A stretch of 64,000 nucleotides of DNA, taken from contig NZ_JAHKQB010000007.1 of NCBI RefSeq assembly GCF_018860625.1, positions 186,001-250,000 on the forward strand. Direction: 5' to 3'. A program made the translations under genes and the position numbers. The DNA is from Paracoccus sp. C2R09 (GTDB taxonomy: Bacteria > Pseudomonadota > Alphaproteobacteria > Rhodobacterales > Rhodobacteraceae). The notes beneath the pieces were generated by a model that was not told where the DNA came from, searched no databases, and saw only the letters and a list, made by a program, of their open reading frames with translations. Below, in pieces: positions 17,475 to 27,363 of the stretch (position 1 is its first letter; each line of letters opens with the position of its first letter).

Positions 17475-17503
17475 GGGCCGGGCAGCGATGCCCGGCCCTT
17501 TTT
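17475..17503 (+). terminator. Rho-independent terminator after the acidic protein gene
   Basis: A 10-bp stem GGGCCGGGCA / TGCCCGGCCC with a GCGA tetraloop is followed by TTTTT. An AAAA run on the other side could let it serve the converging LysR gene too. Confidence 0.9.
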
Positions 17504-18402
17504 CATGGCGTATCGTCCAGAAGCTGGCCCAGCCAGTCGCGGAACCTGACCAGCGGGGCATGGGCGTCCTTGGATGCGGGCCAGACCAGCCAATAGGCCC
17601 CGGTCGCGGGAATATCGGGCGTCAGGATGGGCGCAAGGCGCCCCTCCTCGATCTCGATCCGCGCCAGGTAATGGGGCAGCAGTGCAATGCCCAACCCCGA
17701 TATCGCGGCCTGGATCATGGTCGAGAACTGATCCATCACCATCCCTGCCGCGGCGGGCGGTTGCGCGTCATGCGCGGCGAACCAGTCGGTCCAGCCCAAT
17801 GCCCTTGTTTCCAGCTGCAGCCGCGGCAGTCCGGCCATGTCGTCCACCTGGCGCACCGGATGTCGCGCAAGAAAACCAGGCGCTGCGCAGGCGGTCAGCC
17901 TTTCGTCGAACAGCTTCAGATGCCGCACGTCGGGCCAGTCCTGCTGGCCGAAATAGATTGCCGCGTCATGCGTCTCGGCCCGGAAGCTGAAGCGGCGGAT
18001 CTGGGTGGACAGGTTGATCGAGATGCCGGGATTGGCATCCAGAAAACGCCCCAGATGCGGGGCCAGCCAGCGTGTCGCCAGGGTCGGTAGCACCGACAGC
18101 GACAGCGTGCCCCCACCGGGATTGGCCATCATCGACATGCTGGCCCGCTGGATGATGTCCAACCCGCGCGAGATGTCGTTCTGATAGGCGCGCGCCTCGG
18201 GCAGGGGGATCAGGCTGCGGTTCTGGCGCAGGAACAGCGGCTTGCCGATGCGGTCCTCCAGCGCGCGGATCAGGCGGCTGACGGTGCTCTGGGTCAGGTG
18301 CAGCTCGTCCGCGGCGGCGGTGACCGAGTGATGTCGCATCACGGCCTCGAAGGCGATCAGCTGTGACAGCGAGGGCAGGAAATGTCTCTGGCGCATATCC
18401 AT
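17503..18402 (-). CDS. LysR-type regulator, likely of glutaryl-CoA metabolism
   Basis: A 299-residue LysR-type regulator. The winged HTH covers residues about 10-70 (SQLIAFEAVMRHHSVTAAA, then LTQSTVSRLIRALE); the rest is a substrate-binding-like effector domain. It is closest in style to the GcvA/GcdR group. It is divergent from gcdH and the CoA-transferase gene, an arrangement that in Pseudomonas (gcdR-gcdH-gcdG) controls glutarate use; the role here is inferred from that. The start at 18402 overlaps a LysR-type operator; the second ATG at 18396 would leave the operator just upstream. Confidence 0.85.
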   Translation of the reverse strand: MDMRQRHFLPSLSQLIAFEAVMRHHSVTAAADELHLTQSTVSRLIRALEDRIGKPLFLRQNRSLIPLPEARAYQNDISRGLDIIQRASMSMMANPGGGTLSLSVLPTLATRWLAPHLGRFLDANPGISINLSTQIRRFSFRAETHDAAIYFGQQDWPDVRHLKLFDERLTACAAPGFLARHPVRQVDDMAGLPRLQLETRALGWTDWFAAHDAQPPAAAGMVMDQFSTMIQAAISGLGIALLPHYLARIEIEEGRLAPILTPDIPATGAYWLVWPASKDAHAPLVRFRDWLGQLLDDTP

Positions 18403-18419
18403 TCATAGAATGCATGGAT
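18397..18419. promoter_or_regulatory. LysR-type operator (T-N11-A) between regulator and gcdH
   Basis: ATCCAT-N11-ATGGAT is a perfect 6-bp inverted repeat with the 11-nt spacing and T...A ends of a LysR box. It lies at the start of the regulator gene and 77 bp upstream of the gcdH start codon, as expected for control of the divergent operon. Confidence 0.6.
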
Positions 18420-18495
18420 GGATGCGAAAAGATCGTTTCAGGGTCAGTCATTCACTGCGCTATGGTCGCCGCAACAGGATCAGAAGGGGGTTCCC

Positions 18496-19719
18496 ATGCA
18501 GAACCGTGACGACAGCGCCGCAGCGCCGGTGAACCACAAGGGCGGCAGCTTTGTCTGGCAGGACCCGTTCCTGCTGGACGATCAGCTGACCGAGGAAGAG
18601 CGGATGATCCGCGACGCGGCGCAGGCCTTTGCGACTGACCGCCTGCTGCCGGGGATCGAGGAGAACTATCTGGAAGAGCGCACCGATCCGGCAATCTTCC
18701 GCGCCATGGGCGAGGCGGGCCTTCTGGGCGTCACCATCCCCGAGGAATATGGCGGGGTGGGCGCGTCCTACGTGGCCTATGGCCTGGTCGCCCGCGAGGT
18801 CGAGCGCATCGACAGCGGCTATCGCAGCATGATGTCGGTTCAGTCCAGCCTGGTCATGTTCCCGATCCATGCCTACGGGTCCGAAGATCAGCGCCGGAAG
18901 TATCTGCCGAAGCTGGCATCGGGCGAATGGATCGGCTGCTTCGGGCTGACGGAACCCGATGCCGGGTCGGATCCCGGCGGCATGAAGACCCGCGCGCGCA
19001 AGACCGATGGCGGCTATGTCCTGTCGGGGTCGAAGATGTGGATCTCGAACAGCCCGATCGCGGATGTCTTCGTGGTCTGGGCGAAATCCGATGCCCATGA
19101 CGGCAAGGTGCGCGGCTTCATCCTGGAAAAGGGCATGAAGGGGCTGTCGGCCCCCAAGATCGGCGGCAAGCTGAGCCTGCGCGCCTCGATCACCGGCGAG
19201 ATCGTGATGGACGATGTCGAGGTCCCCGAGGATGCGATCCTGCCCAATGTGCAGGGCATGGGCGGGCCGTTCGGCTGCCTGAACCGCGCGCGTTACGGCA
19301 TCAGCTGGGGCGTCATGGGCGCGGCCGAGGATTGCTGGTATCGCGCCCACCGCTACGGGATGGAGCGCAGGCAGTTCAACCGCCCCTTGGCCGCGACGCA
19401 GCTGTACCAGAAGAAGCTGGCCGACATGCAGACCGAGATCGCGCTTGGCCTGCAGGGCAGCCTGCGCGTCGGCCGCCTGATGGACGAGGGCCGCTTCGCC
19501 CCCGAGATGATCAGCATCATGAAGCGCAACAATTGCGGCAAGGCGCTGGATATCGCCCGGCAGGCCCGCGACATGCATGGCGGCAACGGCATCCAGGTCG
19601 AATATCACGTCATGCGCCACGCTCAGAACCTGGAAACGGTGAATACCTACGAGGGCACGCATGACGTCCATGCCCTGATCCTGGGCCGTGCGCAGACCGG
19701 GATCCAGGCCTTTGGGTGA
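18496..19719 (+). CDS. gcdH: Glutaryl-CoA dehydrogenase
   Basis: A 407-residue FAD enzyme that oxidises and decarboxylates glutaryl-CoA to crotonyl-CoA at the end of lysine and glutarate breakdown, passing electrons to ETF. The FAD/substrate loop [17 protein letters not shown] and the helix [20 protein letters not shown] are characteristic. The catalytic Glu is residue 386 in [16 protein letters not shown], the same context as in human GCDH. AAGGGGG precedes the ATG at 18496. The next gene starts inside its last codons, so the two are translationally coupled. Confidence 0.93.
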   Translation: MQNRDDSAAAPVNHKGGSFVWQDPFLLDDQLTEEERMIRDAAQAFATDRLLPGIEENYLEERTDPAIFRAMGEAGLLGVTIPEEYGGVGASYVAYGLVAREVERIDSGYRSMMSVQSSLVMFPIHAYGSEDQRRKYLPKLASGEWIGCFGLTEPDAGSDPGGMKTRARKTDGGYVLSGSKMWISNSPIADVFVVWAKSDAHDGKVRGFILEKGMKGLSAPKIGGKLSLRASITGEIVMDDVEVPEDAILPNVQGMGGPFGCLNRARYGISWGVMGAAEDCWYRAHRYGMERRQFNRPLAATQLYQKKLADMQTEIALGLQGSLRVGRLMDEGRFAPEMISIMKRNNCGKALDIARQARDMHGGNGIQVEYHVMRHAQNLETVNTYEGTHDVHALILGRAQTGIQAFG

Positions 19720-20857
19720 CAGGCCGCTGGAGGGGCTGCGCGTCGTCGAACTGGCGCGCATCCTTGCCGGTCCCTGGATCGGGCAGACCCTGGCCGATCT
19801 GGGCGCCGAGGTGATCAAGGTCGAATCGCCGGGCGGCGACGATACCCGCCGTTGGGGCCCGCCCTTCATCGACCGTCCCATGCCGGACGGCGGCACCGAA
19901 AGGGTCGCGGCCTATTTCCACTGTGCCAATCGCGGCAAGACCAGCGTCACCTGCGATTTTTCCGACCCCGACGACCTTGCGCGCCTGAAGGCCCTGATCG
20001 CCGATGCCGATGTGGTGATCGAGAATTTCCGCCCCCGCCAGCTGGCCCGCTTCGGACTAGATTACGACAGCCTGTCGGCGGGGAATCCGGGGCTGGTCCA
20101 TGCCTCGATCACCGGGTTCGGACAGGATGGGCCGCGGGCCGGGCAGCCGGGCTATGATTTCATGATCCAGGGCATGACCGGGATCATGGACCTGACGGGC
20201 CAACCGGGCGCCGAGCCGCAGAAGGTCGGCGTCGCATGGATCGACATCTTCACGGGCCTCTATGGCGTGATCGGCATCCAGGCCGCGCTGACCGAAAGGG
20301 CGGTTTCGGGGCGCGGTCAGCAGGTCGATCTGTCGCTGATGGATTGCGGGGCCGCCGTTCTGGCGAATCAGGCCGCGAACTATCTGCTCGGGGGGGATGT
20401 GCCCACGCGGCTGGGGAACGCGCATCCCAATATCGTGCCCTATCAGGTCTTTCCGGCGGCTGATGGGCATCTGATCATCGCCTGCGGGAACGACCGCCAG
20501 TTCGCGGCGCTTTGCGGCGTGCTGAGGCTGGATTGCGCGACGGATGCGCGGTTCGCGGACAATGCGGGGCGGGTGGCCAATCGCGATGCCCTGATCGCCA
20601 TCATGTCCGAGGCGACGGCCGGATGGACCAAGGTCGCCCTGATCGAAGCCCTGACGCGGGCGGGCGTGCCGGGCGGCCCGATCAATTCGGTGGCCGAGGC
20701 CCTGGACGATCCGCAGATTCGCGCCCGTCAAATGCGGATCGAACCCGAGGGAATCGCGGGGCTGAGAACGCCGGTCCGATTCTCGCGCAGCGATTCGGTC
20801 AGCGAACGGGCTGCACCCACGCTCGGGGCCGGAAAATGGGCATTCGAGGGGCAGTGA
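19712..20857 (+). CDS. Class III CoA-transferase (CaiB/BaiF family), probable glutarate CoA-transferase
   Basis: A 381-residue family III CoA-transferase. The N-terminus [18 protein letters not shown] and the block [19 protein letters not shown] are family hallmarks. The catalytic Asp is probably Asp178 in VAWIDIFTG. With gcdH directly upstream, a role in activating glutarate from succinyl-CoA is the best guess (compare GcdG and human SUGCT). I choose TTG at 19712 (MGDRPLEG), which overlaps the gcdH end by 8 nt; the longer frame from 19688 is less natural. Confidence 0.85.
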   Translation: MGDRPLEGLRVVELARILAGPWIGQTLADLGAEVIKVESPGGDDTRRWGPPFIDRPMPDGGTERVAAYFHCANRGKTSVTCDFSDPDDLARLKALIADADVVIENFRPRQLARFGLDYDSLSAGNPGLVHASITGFGQDGPRAGQPGYDFMIQGMTGIMDLTGQPGAEPQKVGVAWIDIFTGLYGVIGIQAALTERAVSGRGQQVDLSLMDCGAAVLANQAANYLLGGDVPTRLGNAHPNIVPYQVFPAADGHLIIACGNDRQFAALCGVLRLDCATDARFADNAGRVANRDALIAIMSEATAGWTKVALIEALTRAGVPGGPINSVAEALDDPQIRARQMRIEPEGIAGLRTPVRFSRSDSVSERAAPTLGAGKWAFEGQ

Positions 20858-20885
20858 CAACCTGCGGCAGATCGACGCAGGGACG

Positions 20886-20925
20886 GCCCCCGGCCCGCCC
20901 GAACAGGAACGGGCCGGGGGCTTTT
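20886..20925. terminator. Rho-independent terminator after the CoA-transferase gene
   Basis: A 12-bp stem GCCCCCGGCCCG / CGGGCCGGGGGC with a 12-nt loop is followed by TTTT. It also separates the converging MFS gene. Confidence 0.85.
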
Positions 20926-20929
20926 CAGG

Positions 20930-22189
20930 TCAGCGGTGTTCGCTGATTCGCAGCAGATAGAGCGCCGCGCAGGTCACGACCGCGCCCGACAGCAGATAGA
21001 GCGCCGCCGACCACAGTCCGAAGGTCGAGGTCAGTGCAAGCCCGGTCAGCGGTGCGAAGGCCGCGCCGAACAGCCACGAGAAGTTCGTCGACAGGGCCGA
21101 GCCGCTGTAGCGGTATTCCGTCGGGTAGCGGTTCGGAACGATCGCGCTTGCCTGTCCATAGGCCAGTCCCAGCAGCACCATGCCCGTCACGATGAAGATC
21201 GCGGGGTTCGAATCCAGCGTGCCGATGGTCAGGCACAGCAGCGGGATCAGCGCCGTGGTGGCCCCCAGAAGGGTACGGCGACCGAAGCGGTCGGCCAGCG
21301 GGCCCGACGCCATAACAGCGACGATGGCCAGCGATCCGCCCAGCAATTCCCACAACAGGATGCCCGAAATGGCATAGTCGGAATAGAGTTTCGCATAGGC
21401 CAGCGGGAAGACCGTCACCATGTGGAACAGCGCATAGCTGGCCAGCGGCAGGAAGGTCGACAGCAGGATCGGGCGCCACTGCTTGGCGATCAGTTCGCCA
21501 TAGGGCGCCGATCTCATCAGCCGCTCGTCGCTGCCGAAATCGGTCTGCAGCAGCCGCAGGCGGGCGAACAGCGACACGACATTCACCGCGAACACGGCAA
21601 AGAAGGCGAAGCGCCAGCCATAGAGAATGAACTCCTCATGCGTCAGGAATCCCGTCAGCACGAAGAAGATCGAGGCCGCGACGCAGAAGCCGATGGGTCC
21701 GCCGAGCTGGGGAACCATGCCGTAGACGCCCTTGCGCCCCTCGGGTGCGGCATTTTGAAGCTGGAGCGTCAGCCCGTCCCATGCGCCGCCAAGGCCGATG
21801 CCCTGGACGAAACGCAGCACCGCCAACAGGATAGGCGCCATCGCGCCGATCGAGGCATGGCCGGGAAGCAGGCCGATGGCCACCGTCGAGACGCCCAGGA
21901 TCATCAGCGCCAGCACGACCTTGCCGCGCCGTCCGATGATCTTCTGAACCTCGCGGCCCAGCATGCTGGCGATGGGTCGCGCGATGAAAGCCAATGAAAA
22001 CACTGCGAAACTCAGCAGCGTACCGGTGACCGGGTCATAGTTCGGGAAGAACAGTTCCGGGAAAACCAGCGCCGAGGCGATGGCATATACGAAGAAGCCG
22101 AAGAAATCGGTGACGCGCGCCATGATGACGGTGGTGACCACCTCGTCGATCGTGGCGTGTTCGGTTGGTTGTGCGTCAGTGCTGGTCAT
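20930..22189 (-). CDS. MFS permease (metabolite:H+ symporter type)
   Basis: A 419-residue transporter with about 12 membrane helices. Helix 2-3 loop ARPIASMLGREVQKIIGRRGKVV matches the MHS/sugar-porter signature in relaxed form, and LADRFGRRTLLG between helices 8 and 9 repeats it. RFVQGIGLGGAWDGLTLQLQNAAPEGRKG is typical of the ProP/ShiA/KgtP group, which moves organic acids, shikimate or betaines with protons. The substrate cannot be read. I use the ATG at 22189; an in-frame GTG at 22207 is possible. It shares an upstream region with cyoA. Confidence 0.85.
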   Translation of the reverse strand: MTSTDAQPTEHATIDEVVTTVIMARVTDFFGFFVYAIASALVFPELFFPNYDPVTGTLLSFAVFSLAFIARPIASMLGREVQKIIGRRGKVVLALMILGVSTVAIGLLPGHASIGAMAPILLAVLRFVQGIGLGGAWDGLTLQLQNAAPEGRKGVYGMVPQLGGPIGFCVAASIFFVLTGFLTHEEFILYGWRFAFFAVFAVNVVSLFARLRLLQTDFGSDERLMRSAPYGELIAKQWRPILLSTFLPLASYALFHMVTVFPLAYAKLYSDYAISGILLWELLGGSLAIVAVMASGPLADRFGRRTLLGATTALIPLLCLTIGTLDSNPAIFIVTGMVLLGLAYGQASAIVPNRYPTEYRYSGSALSTNFSWLFGAAFAPLTGLALTSTFGLWSAALYLLSGAVVTCAALYLLRISEHR

Positions 22190-22384
22190 GAAGGGGCTGC
22201 CTGTCACTGTTCATGTAGAAGGATAAGATAACTGCCATGCGTCGAAGTCAGGGCTATTTGTAGTGCGGCGGCTTGTATCACGGGATGCGGCAGAGTTACA
22301 CGGTGCCCGCGCGAACAGGGCGATCTATATGGAACGCATCTGTTCTTCCACGAAGACGACACCCAAAGGCTGGTGAGTTACCCC
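22190..22384. promoter_or_regulatory. Divergent control region of the MFS gene and cyo operon
   Basis: 195 bp separate the two divergent starts. No FNR-like TTGAT-N4-ATCAA site is visible. A TATATGG stretch at about 22327-22333 could be a -10 element for cyoA, but a matching -35 at normal spacing was not found. Confidence 0.4.
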
Positions 22385-23491
22385 ATGCGCGTCTGGCAAA
22401 AACTTGCAGTTCTTCCTGCACTCGCGACCGTCTCGGCCTGCGATCTTGTGGTTCTCGACCCCTCTGGGGACGTGGCCGCCCAACAAGGCGATCTGATCGT
22501 CTATTCAACAATCCTCATGCTGATCGTGATTCTGCCCGTCATGGCGCTGACCGCGTATTTCGCATGGCATTACCGTGCTTCGAACAAGAAGGCGAAATAC
22601 GACCCCGAGTGGGATCACTCGATCAGCCTCGAGGTCGTGGTCTGGATGGTCCCCCTGGCGATCATCATCTGCCTCGCGGGCCTGACCTGGGTCGCGACGC
22701 ATCGCCTGAACCCCTATGACAGCCTGCCGCGCATCTCGGCCGAGAAGGCGATCGACCCGAATGTCGAGCCGCTGGTCGTCGAGGTCGTCGCGATGGACTG
22801 GAAATGGCTGTTCATCTATCCTGAACAGGGCGTGGCGATGGTCAACGAGGCCGCGGTCGTGACCGACCGTCCGGTCGAATGGCGCATCACCTCGACCACC
22901 GTGATGAACTCGTTCTACGTTCCCGCCATGGCCGGACAGATCTACGCCATGGCCGGCATGCAGACCGAACTGAACGCCGTGATGAACCAGGATGGCACCT
23001 ACAAGGGCTTCTCGGCCAATTACAGCGGCAACGGCTTCAACTACATGAACTTCGACCTGCACAGCTTCGACGAGGCGGGCTTCGATCAGTGGATCGAGAC
23101 GGCCCGCAGCGAAGGAGCGATGCTGGATCGCGAGACCTTCGTCGAGCTGGAAAAGCCGACGATCGACCATCCGGTCACCGCCTTCGACGGCATCGAGGAA
23201 GGGCTCTGGGAACGTATCCTCAACCTCTGCGTCAGCGATGACGACCTGTGCGTCAACGACATGATGATGGTCGATGCGCTTGGCGGCGGCGGGATCGAGG
23301 GGCTCTACAACCGGGAGGCCTATCGCGGCATCTGCTCGGTCGAGAATCCCGAGGCCCTGTTCGAGATCCTGCGCCCGACCGACGGCGCCCGTGCGGCCGA
23401 CATCCTCGCCGCGCTCGACATGCCGCTGCAGTCGACGCCTGCCGAGGCCCCCGAGAGCGGGACCCGGCCCTCACCCACCGAGGCGAACTGA
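22385..23491 (+). CDS. cyoA: Ubiquinol oxidase subunit II
   Basis: A 368-residue subunit II of a bo3-type quinol oxidase. A lipoprotein signal ends at VSAC (Cys19), and two membrane helices follow at about residues 40-60 and 80-105. The cupredoxin domain ([19 protein letters not shown]) lacks the CuA ligands, as expected for quinol oxidases. The C-terminal extension with [19 protein letters not shown] is known from alphaproteobacterial CyoA. I choose the ATG at 22385, 7 nt after the GGTGAG sequence; GTG at 22373 is an alternative. First gene of cyoABCD-surf1. Confidence 0.94.
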   Translation: MRVWQKLAVLPALATVSACDLVVLDPSGDVAAQQGDLIVYSTILMLIVILPVMALTAYFAWHYRASNKKAKYDPEWDHSISLEVVVWMVPLAIIICLAGLTWVATHRLNPYDSLPRISAEKAIDPNVEPLVVEVVAMDWKWLFIYPEQGVAMVNEAAVVTDRPVEWRITSTTVMNSFYVPAMAGQIYAMAGMQTELNAVMNQDGTYKGFSANYSGNGFNYMNFDLHSFDEAGFDQWIETARSEGAMLDRETFVELEKPTIDHPVTAFDGIEEGLWERILNLCVSDDDLCVNDMMMVDALGGGGIEGLYNREAYRGICSVENPEALFEILRPTDGARAADILAALDMPLQSTPAEAPESGTRPSPTEAN

Positions 23492-23496
23492 AGAAA

Positions 23497-25530
23497 ATGG
23501 CAACAGCAGAAACAGTTCACGGCACCGCCGGTGCCCTAGTGACCGACCCGATCTTCGGCCGGCTGACCTGGGACGTCCTTCCGTTCCACGAGCCGGTCAT
23601 CCTCGCGGCCTTCGCGGGCACCGTGCTTCTGGGCGCGGCCGTCGTGGGCGCGATCACCTATTTCCGGCTCTGGGGCTATCTCTGGAGCAGCTGGTTCATC
23701 TCGATCGACCACAAGAAGATCGGCATCATGTACATGGTGCTGGGCCTGATCATGTTCGTGCGCGGCTTCGCCGACGCGATCATGATGCGGTCCCAGCAGG
23801 CCCTGGCCTCGATGGGATACGAGGGATACCTCAACGCCCACCACTACGACCAGGTCTTCACCGCGCATGGCGTGATCATGATCTTCTTCGCGGCGATGCC
23901 CTTCGTCACCGGCTTCATGAACTATGTGATGCCGCTGCAGATCGGTGCGCGCGACGTGGCCTTCCCGTTCCTGAACAACTTCAGCTTCTGGCTGACGGCA
24001 TCGGGTGCCGCGCTGATCATGGTGTCGCTGTTCGTGGGCGAGTTCGCGACGACCGGCTGGCTGGCCTATCCGCCGCTGTCGGGACCCGAATACAGCATCG
24101 GCGTCGGGATGGACTACTATCTCTGGGCGCTGAACATCGCGGGGATCGGGACGACATTGTCCGGGATCAACCTGCTGGTGACGCTGGTCAAGATGCGCGC
24201 ACCGGGCATGACCTGGATGCGGATGCCGATCTTCTGCTGGACGACGCTGTGCACGAACGTGCTGATCGTGGCGTCCTTCCCGGTGCTGACCGCGACCCTC
24301 GCGCTGCTGACGGCCGACCGCTATATCGGGACGAACTTCTTCTCGAACGATCTCGGGGGCAACCCGATGATGTACGTGAACCTGATCTGGATCTGGGGCC
24401 ACCCCGAAGTGTACATCCTGATCCTGCCGATCTTCGGCATCTTCTCGGAGGTGGTCTGCACCTTCTCCTCGAAGCGGCTCTTCGGCTATACCTCGATGGT
24501 CTATGCGACCTGCGTGATCATGGTTCTCAGCTACATCGTCTGGCTGCACCACTTCTTCACCATGGGTGCGGGATCGAACGTGAACGCCTTCTTCGGCACC
24601 ACGACGATGATCATCTCGATCCCGACGGGGGCCAAGCTCTTCAACTGGCTGTTCACCATGTACAAGGGCCGCATCCGGTTCGAGCCCCCCATGCTGTGGA
24701 CCATCGGCTTCATGATCACCTTCGTGATCGGCGGCATGACCGGCGTGCTGCTGGCGGTTCCGCCCGCGGATTACGTGCTGCACAACTCGCTGTTCCTGAT
24801 CGCGCACTTCCACAACGTGATCATCGGCGGCGTGGTGTTCGGGGTCTTTGCCGGCATCAACTACTGGTTCCCGAAGGCCTTCGGCTTCAAGCTGGACCCG
24901 TTCTGGGGCAAGGTCAGCTTCTGGTTCTGGATCGTGGGCTTCTACCTGGCGTTCATGCCGCTCTATGTCCTGGGCCTGATGGGCGTCACGCGTCGCCTCA
25001 GCCAGTTCGAGGATACGGCCTATGCGGTCTACTTCGTGACGGCGGCCATCGGTGCGCTCTGCATCGCGGCGGGGATCGGCGCGTTCTTCGTGCAGCTCTA
25101 CATCTCGATCCGCGATCGCGACACGCAGCGCCTGCGCGACTTCTCGGGCGATCCCTGGAACGGGCGGACCCTCGAATGGTCGACCTCGTCGCCGCCGCCC
25201 TACTACAACTTCGCCTTCACCCCGCAGGTGCATGACATCGACGCCTACGAGCACATGAAGCGCAACGACTACAAGCGTCCGCTCAAGGGCTACGTGCCGA
25301 TCCACATGCCGCGCTACACGGCTTCGGGGATCATCATCTCGGGGACCATGACGGTGATGGGCTTCGCGCTGGTGTGGCACATCTGGTGGCTGGCGGCGCT
25401 CGGCTTCCTCGCCTCCCTTGGGCTCGGGATCGCGCATACGTTCAACTACGATCGCGATTACTACGTGCCGGCCGATGAGGTCGGTGAAATCGAAGCGGCG
25501 CGCACGCGCATGATGGCGGAGCAGGCTTGA
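23497..25530 (+). CDS. cyoB: Ubiquinol oxidase subunit I
   Basis: A 677-residue heme-copper oxidase subunit I. His124 is a low-spin heme ligand. CuB ligands are His302 (WGHPEVY, with the Tyr306 crosslink), His351 and His352. His437 binds the high-spin heme and His439 the low-spin heme in [10 protein letters not shown]. All match the E. coli CyoB set with a constant 18-residue offset. It reduces oxygen to water with electrons from ubiquinol and pumps protons. It starts 5 nt after cyoA and overlaps cyoC by 1 nt. Confidence 0.98.
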   Translation: MATAETVHGTAGALVTDPIFGRLTWDVLPFHEPVILAAFAGTVLLGAAVVGAITYFRLWGYLWSSWFISIDHKKIGIMYMVLGLIMFVRGFADAIMMRSQQALASMGYEGYLNAHHYDQVFTAHGVIMIFFAAMPFVTGFMNYVMPLQIGARDVAFPFLNNFSFWLTASGAALIMVSLFVGEFATTGWLAYPPLSGPEYSIGVGMDYYLWALNIAGIGTTLSGINLLVTLVKMRAPGMTWMRMPIFCWTTLCTNVLIVASFPVLTATLALLTADRYIGTNFFSNDLGGNPMMYVNLIWIWGHPEVYILILPIFGIFSEVVCTFSSKRLFGYTSMVYATCVIMVLSYIVWLHHFFTMGAGSNVNAFFGTTTMIISIPTGAKLFNWLFTMYKGRIRFEPPMLWTIGFMITFVIGGMTGVLLAVPPADYVLHNSLFLIAHFHNVIIGGVVFGVFAGINYWFPKAFGFKLDPFWGKVSFWFWIVGFYLAFMPLYVLGLMGVTRRLSQFEDTAYAVYFVTAAIGALCIAAGIGAFFVQLYISIRDRDTQRLRDFSGDPWNGRTLEWSTSSPPPYYNFAFTPQVHDIDAYEHMKRNDYKRPLKGYVPIHMPRYTASGIIISGTMTVMGFALVWHIWWLAALGFLASLGLGIAHTFNYDRDYYVPADEVGEIEAARTRMMAEQA

Positions 25531-26201
25531 TGAGCAGCATCGCGCAGAAATCCGGCGGACTCGCGAAAGAGTCCGAACCGGGCGACGACAAGCCCTTCCA
25601 GTACCACGTGTTCGAGACCGAGCACGACGAGGAGGAACACGGCCACGACACCGGCACCATGCTGGGGTTCTGGATCTACCTGATGAGCGACTGCCTCATC
25701 TTCGGGATCCTGTTCGCGGTCCATGCCGTGCTGGGGCAGAACTATGCGGCGGGGCCATCCCCCGCCGACCTGTTCGAGATCGAGATGATCCTCGTCTCGA
25801 CGGCCATGCTGCTCTTCTCGTCGATCACCTACGGCTTCGCGGTCATCGCGATGCAGAACGACGACAAGCAGGGGCTGGTGCGGTGGCTTCTGGTGACGGG
25901 GGGCTTCGGCCTCGCGTTCCTGGGGCTGGAACTCTACGAGTTCTATCATCTGTGGCACCTGGGCGCGACGCCCATGGCCAGCGCCTTCCTGTCGTCCTTC
26001 TACGTCCTGGTCGGCACGCACGGGCTGCACGTCACGGCGGGCTGCATCTGGCTGGCCGTCCTGCTGTCACAGGTGGGCATGCATGGCCTGACCCATGAGA
26101 ACCGTCGCCGGATCATGTGCCTCAGCCTGTTCTGGCACTTCCTCGACCTGATCTGGATCGGCGTCTTTTCCTTCGTCTACCTCACGGGGGTGCTGATATG
26201 A
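25530..26201 (+). CDS. cyoC: Ubiquinol oxidase subunit III
   Basis: A 223-residue subunit III with five membrane helices, starting at MLGFWIYLMSDCLIFG. The GTHGLHVTAGCIWL stretch is a family signature. It is cofactor-free and stabilises the oxidase. The ATG overlaps the cyoB stop by 1 nt (TGATG), and its own end overlaps cyoD by 4 nt (ATGA). Confidence 0.95.
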   Translation: MSSIAQKSGGLAKESEPGDDKPFQYHVFETEHDEEEHGHDTGTMLGFWIYLMSDCLIFGILFAVHAVLGQNYAAGPSPADLFEIEMILVSTAMLLFSSITYGFAVIAMQNDDKQGLVRWLLVTGGFGLAFLGLELYEFYHLWHLGATPMASAFLSSFYVLVGTHGLHVTAGCIWLAVLLSQVGMHGLTHENRRRIMCLSLFWHFLDLIWIGVFSFVYLTGVLI

Positions 26202-26554
26202 GCGCGCATGACAACGATGCACATGGCTCCTACAAGTCCTATCTGATCGGCTTCGGCCTGTCGGTGGTGCTGACGCTGATCCCCTTCGGGCTGGTCATTG
26301 GCGAATTCGAGATGTCGCTGCCCTGGGCCGTCGGCATCATCTTCGGGCTGGGCGCGATCCAGATCCTGGTGCATGTCCACTACTTCCTGCATGTCACCTT
26401 CCGGGCCGAGAACGGCTGGCAGTTCATGTCGCTGGTCTTCACGGCGACGCTGCTGTTCATCGTCCTCGCAGGCTCGGTCTGGGTCATGTTCCACCTCAAC
26501 GAGAACATGATGCCCTCGCACGACCAGATCGAGCGGGTTCGCAACCTGCCGTGA
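26198..26554 (+). CDS. cyoD: Ubiquinol oxidase subunit IV
   Basis: A 118-residue small subunit with three membrane helices and the signature ILVHVHYFLHVTFRAENGW. It supports assembly of subunit I. Overlaps of 4 nt on both sides (ATGA with cyoC, GTGA with surf1) show tight translational coupling. Confidence 0.95.
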   Translation: MSAHDNDAHGSYKSYLIGFGLSVVLTLIPFGLVIGEFEMSLPWAVGIIFGLGAIQILVHVHYFLHVTFRAENGWQFMSLVFTATLLFIVLAGSVWVMFHLNENMMPSHDQIERVRNLP

Positions 26555-27258
26555 CCGAAGGTCGGGAACATGGGCGCAGGCGCTGGCTGGACATCGTCCT
26601 GCTGGCGCTTGCCGGTCTGGTCTTCGTGACGCTGATCGGGCTTGGCAACTGGCAGGTCCGGCGGCTGTCCTGGAAGCTGGACCTGATAGAGGCCGTCGAG
26701 ACGCGCGCCCATGGCGACCCCGTCGCCCCGCCCGAACCGCCCGTCACCGCCGAAGACGACGCCTATCTGCGGGTCGAGGCGACGGGCAGCTTCCAGCATG
26801 ACCGTTCGCTGCTGGTGAAGGCCGTGACCGAGATCGGTCCGGGCTACTGGCTGATGACACCGCTGGACCGCCCCGAGGGGGCGATCTGGATCAACCGCGG
26901 CTTCGTGCCGTCGGGCGCCGACTGGACCCGCCCCGAGGGCGTCCAGCGCGTCGAGGGTCTGCTGCGGATCACCGAGCCCGGCGGCACCTTCCTGGAAGAC
27001 AACCACCCCGAGGACGACCGGTGGGTCTCGCGCGATATCGCGGCGATGAACGCTGCCGCGAATGTCGATGCGATGCCCGGTTATTTCATCGATGCCGATC
27101 AGGCGGGCCCGGTCGAGTTCTGGCCGCGCGGCGGGCTGACGATCATCGATTTCCGCAATTCGCACCTGTCCTATGCGCTGACCTGGTACGCCATGGCAAT
27201 CCTGCTGGCGGCGGGCATGGCTTGGGCCATCCGCGACCGGCTGCGCGGCGACGACTGA
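26551..27258 (+). CDS. SURF1-family oxidase assembly protein
   Basis: A 235-residue SURF1 homologue with one helix near each end (about residues 12-35 and 205-225) and a periplasmic domain between. Family marks are LGNWQVRRLSWKLDLI, the conserved GSFQHDRSLLV and NSHLSYALTWYAMA. SURF1 proteins help insert heme a or o into subunit I of heme-copper oxidases. The GTG start overlaps the cyoD stop by 4 nt, so this copy is dedicated to the quinol oxidase. Confidence 0.92.
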   Translation: MTEGREHGRRRWLDIVLLALAGLVFVTLIGLGNWQVRRLSWKLDLIEAVETRAHGDPVAPPEPPVTAEDDAYLRVEATGSFQHDRSLLVKAVTEIGPGYWLMTPLDRPEGAIWINRGFVPSGADWTRPEGVQRVEGLLRITEPGGTFLEDNHPEDDRWVSRDIAAMNAAANVDAMPGYFIDADQAGPVEFWPRGGLTIIDFRNSHLSYALTWYAMAILLAAGMAWAIRDRLRGDD

Positions 27259-27363
27259 CGGATTTCCCGCGCTTGGCTTGCCATGCGCGGCCCTCCGGTC
27301 ATCCGGAGCCGGCTGCGGACGGTCGGCCGGGGCATCAAGCGATATCCCGGTCCCCGGCATTCC

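Noticed and set aside
23536..25437. A 633-residue minus-strand frame opposite cyoB
   Set aside because: Extreme His/Arg/Asp/Glu bias typical of the antisense of a membrane protein gene; cyoB has all metal ligands.
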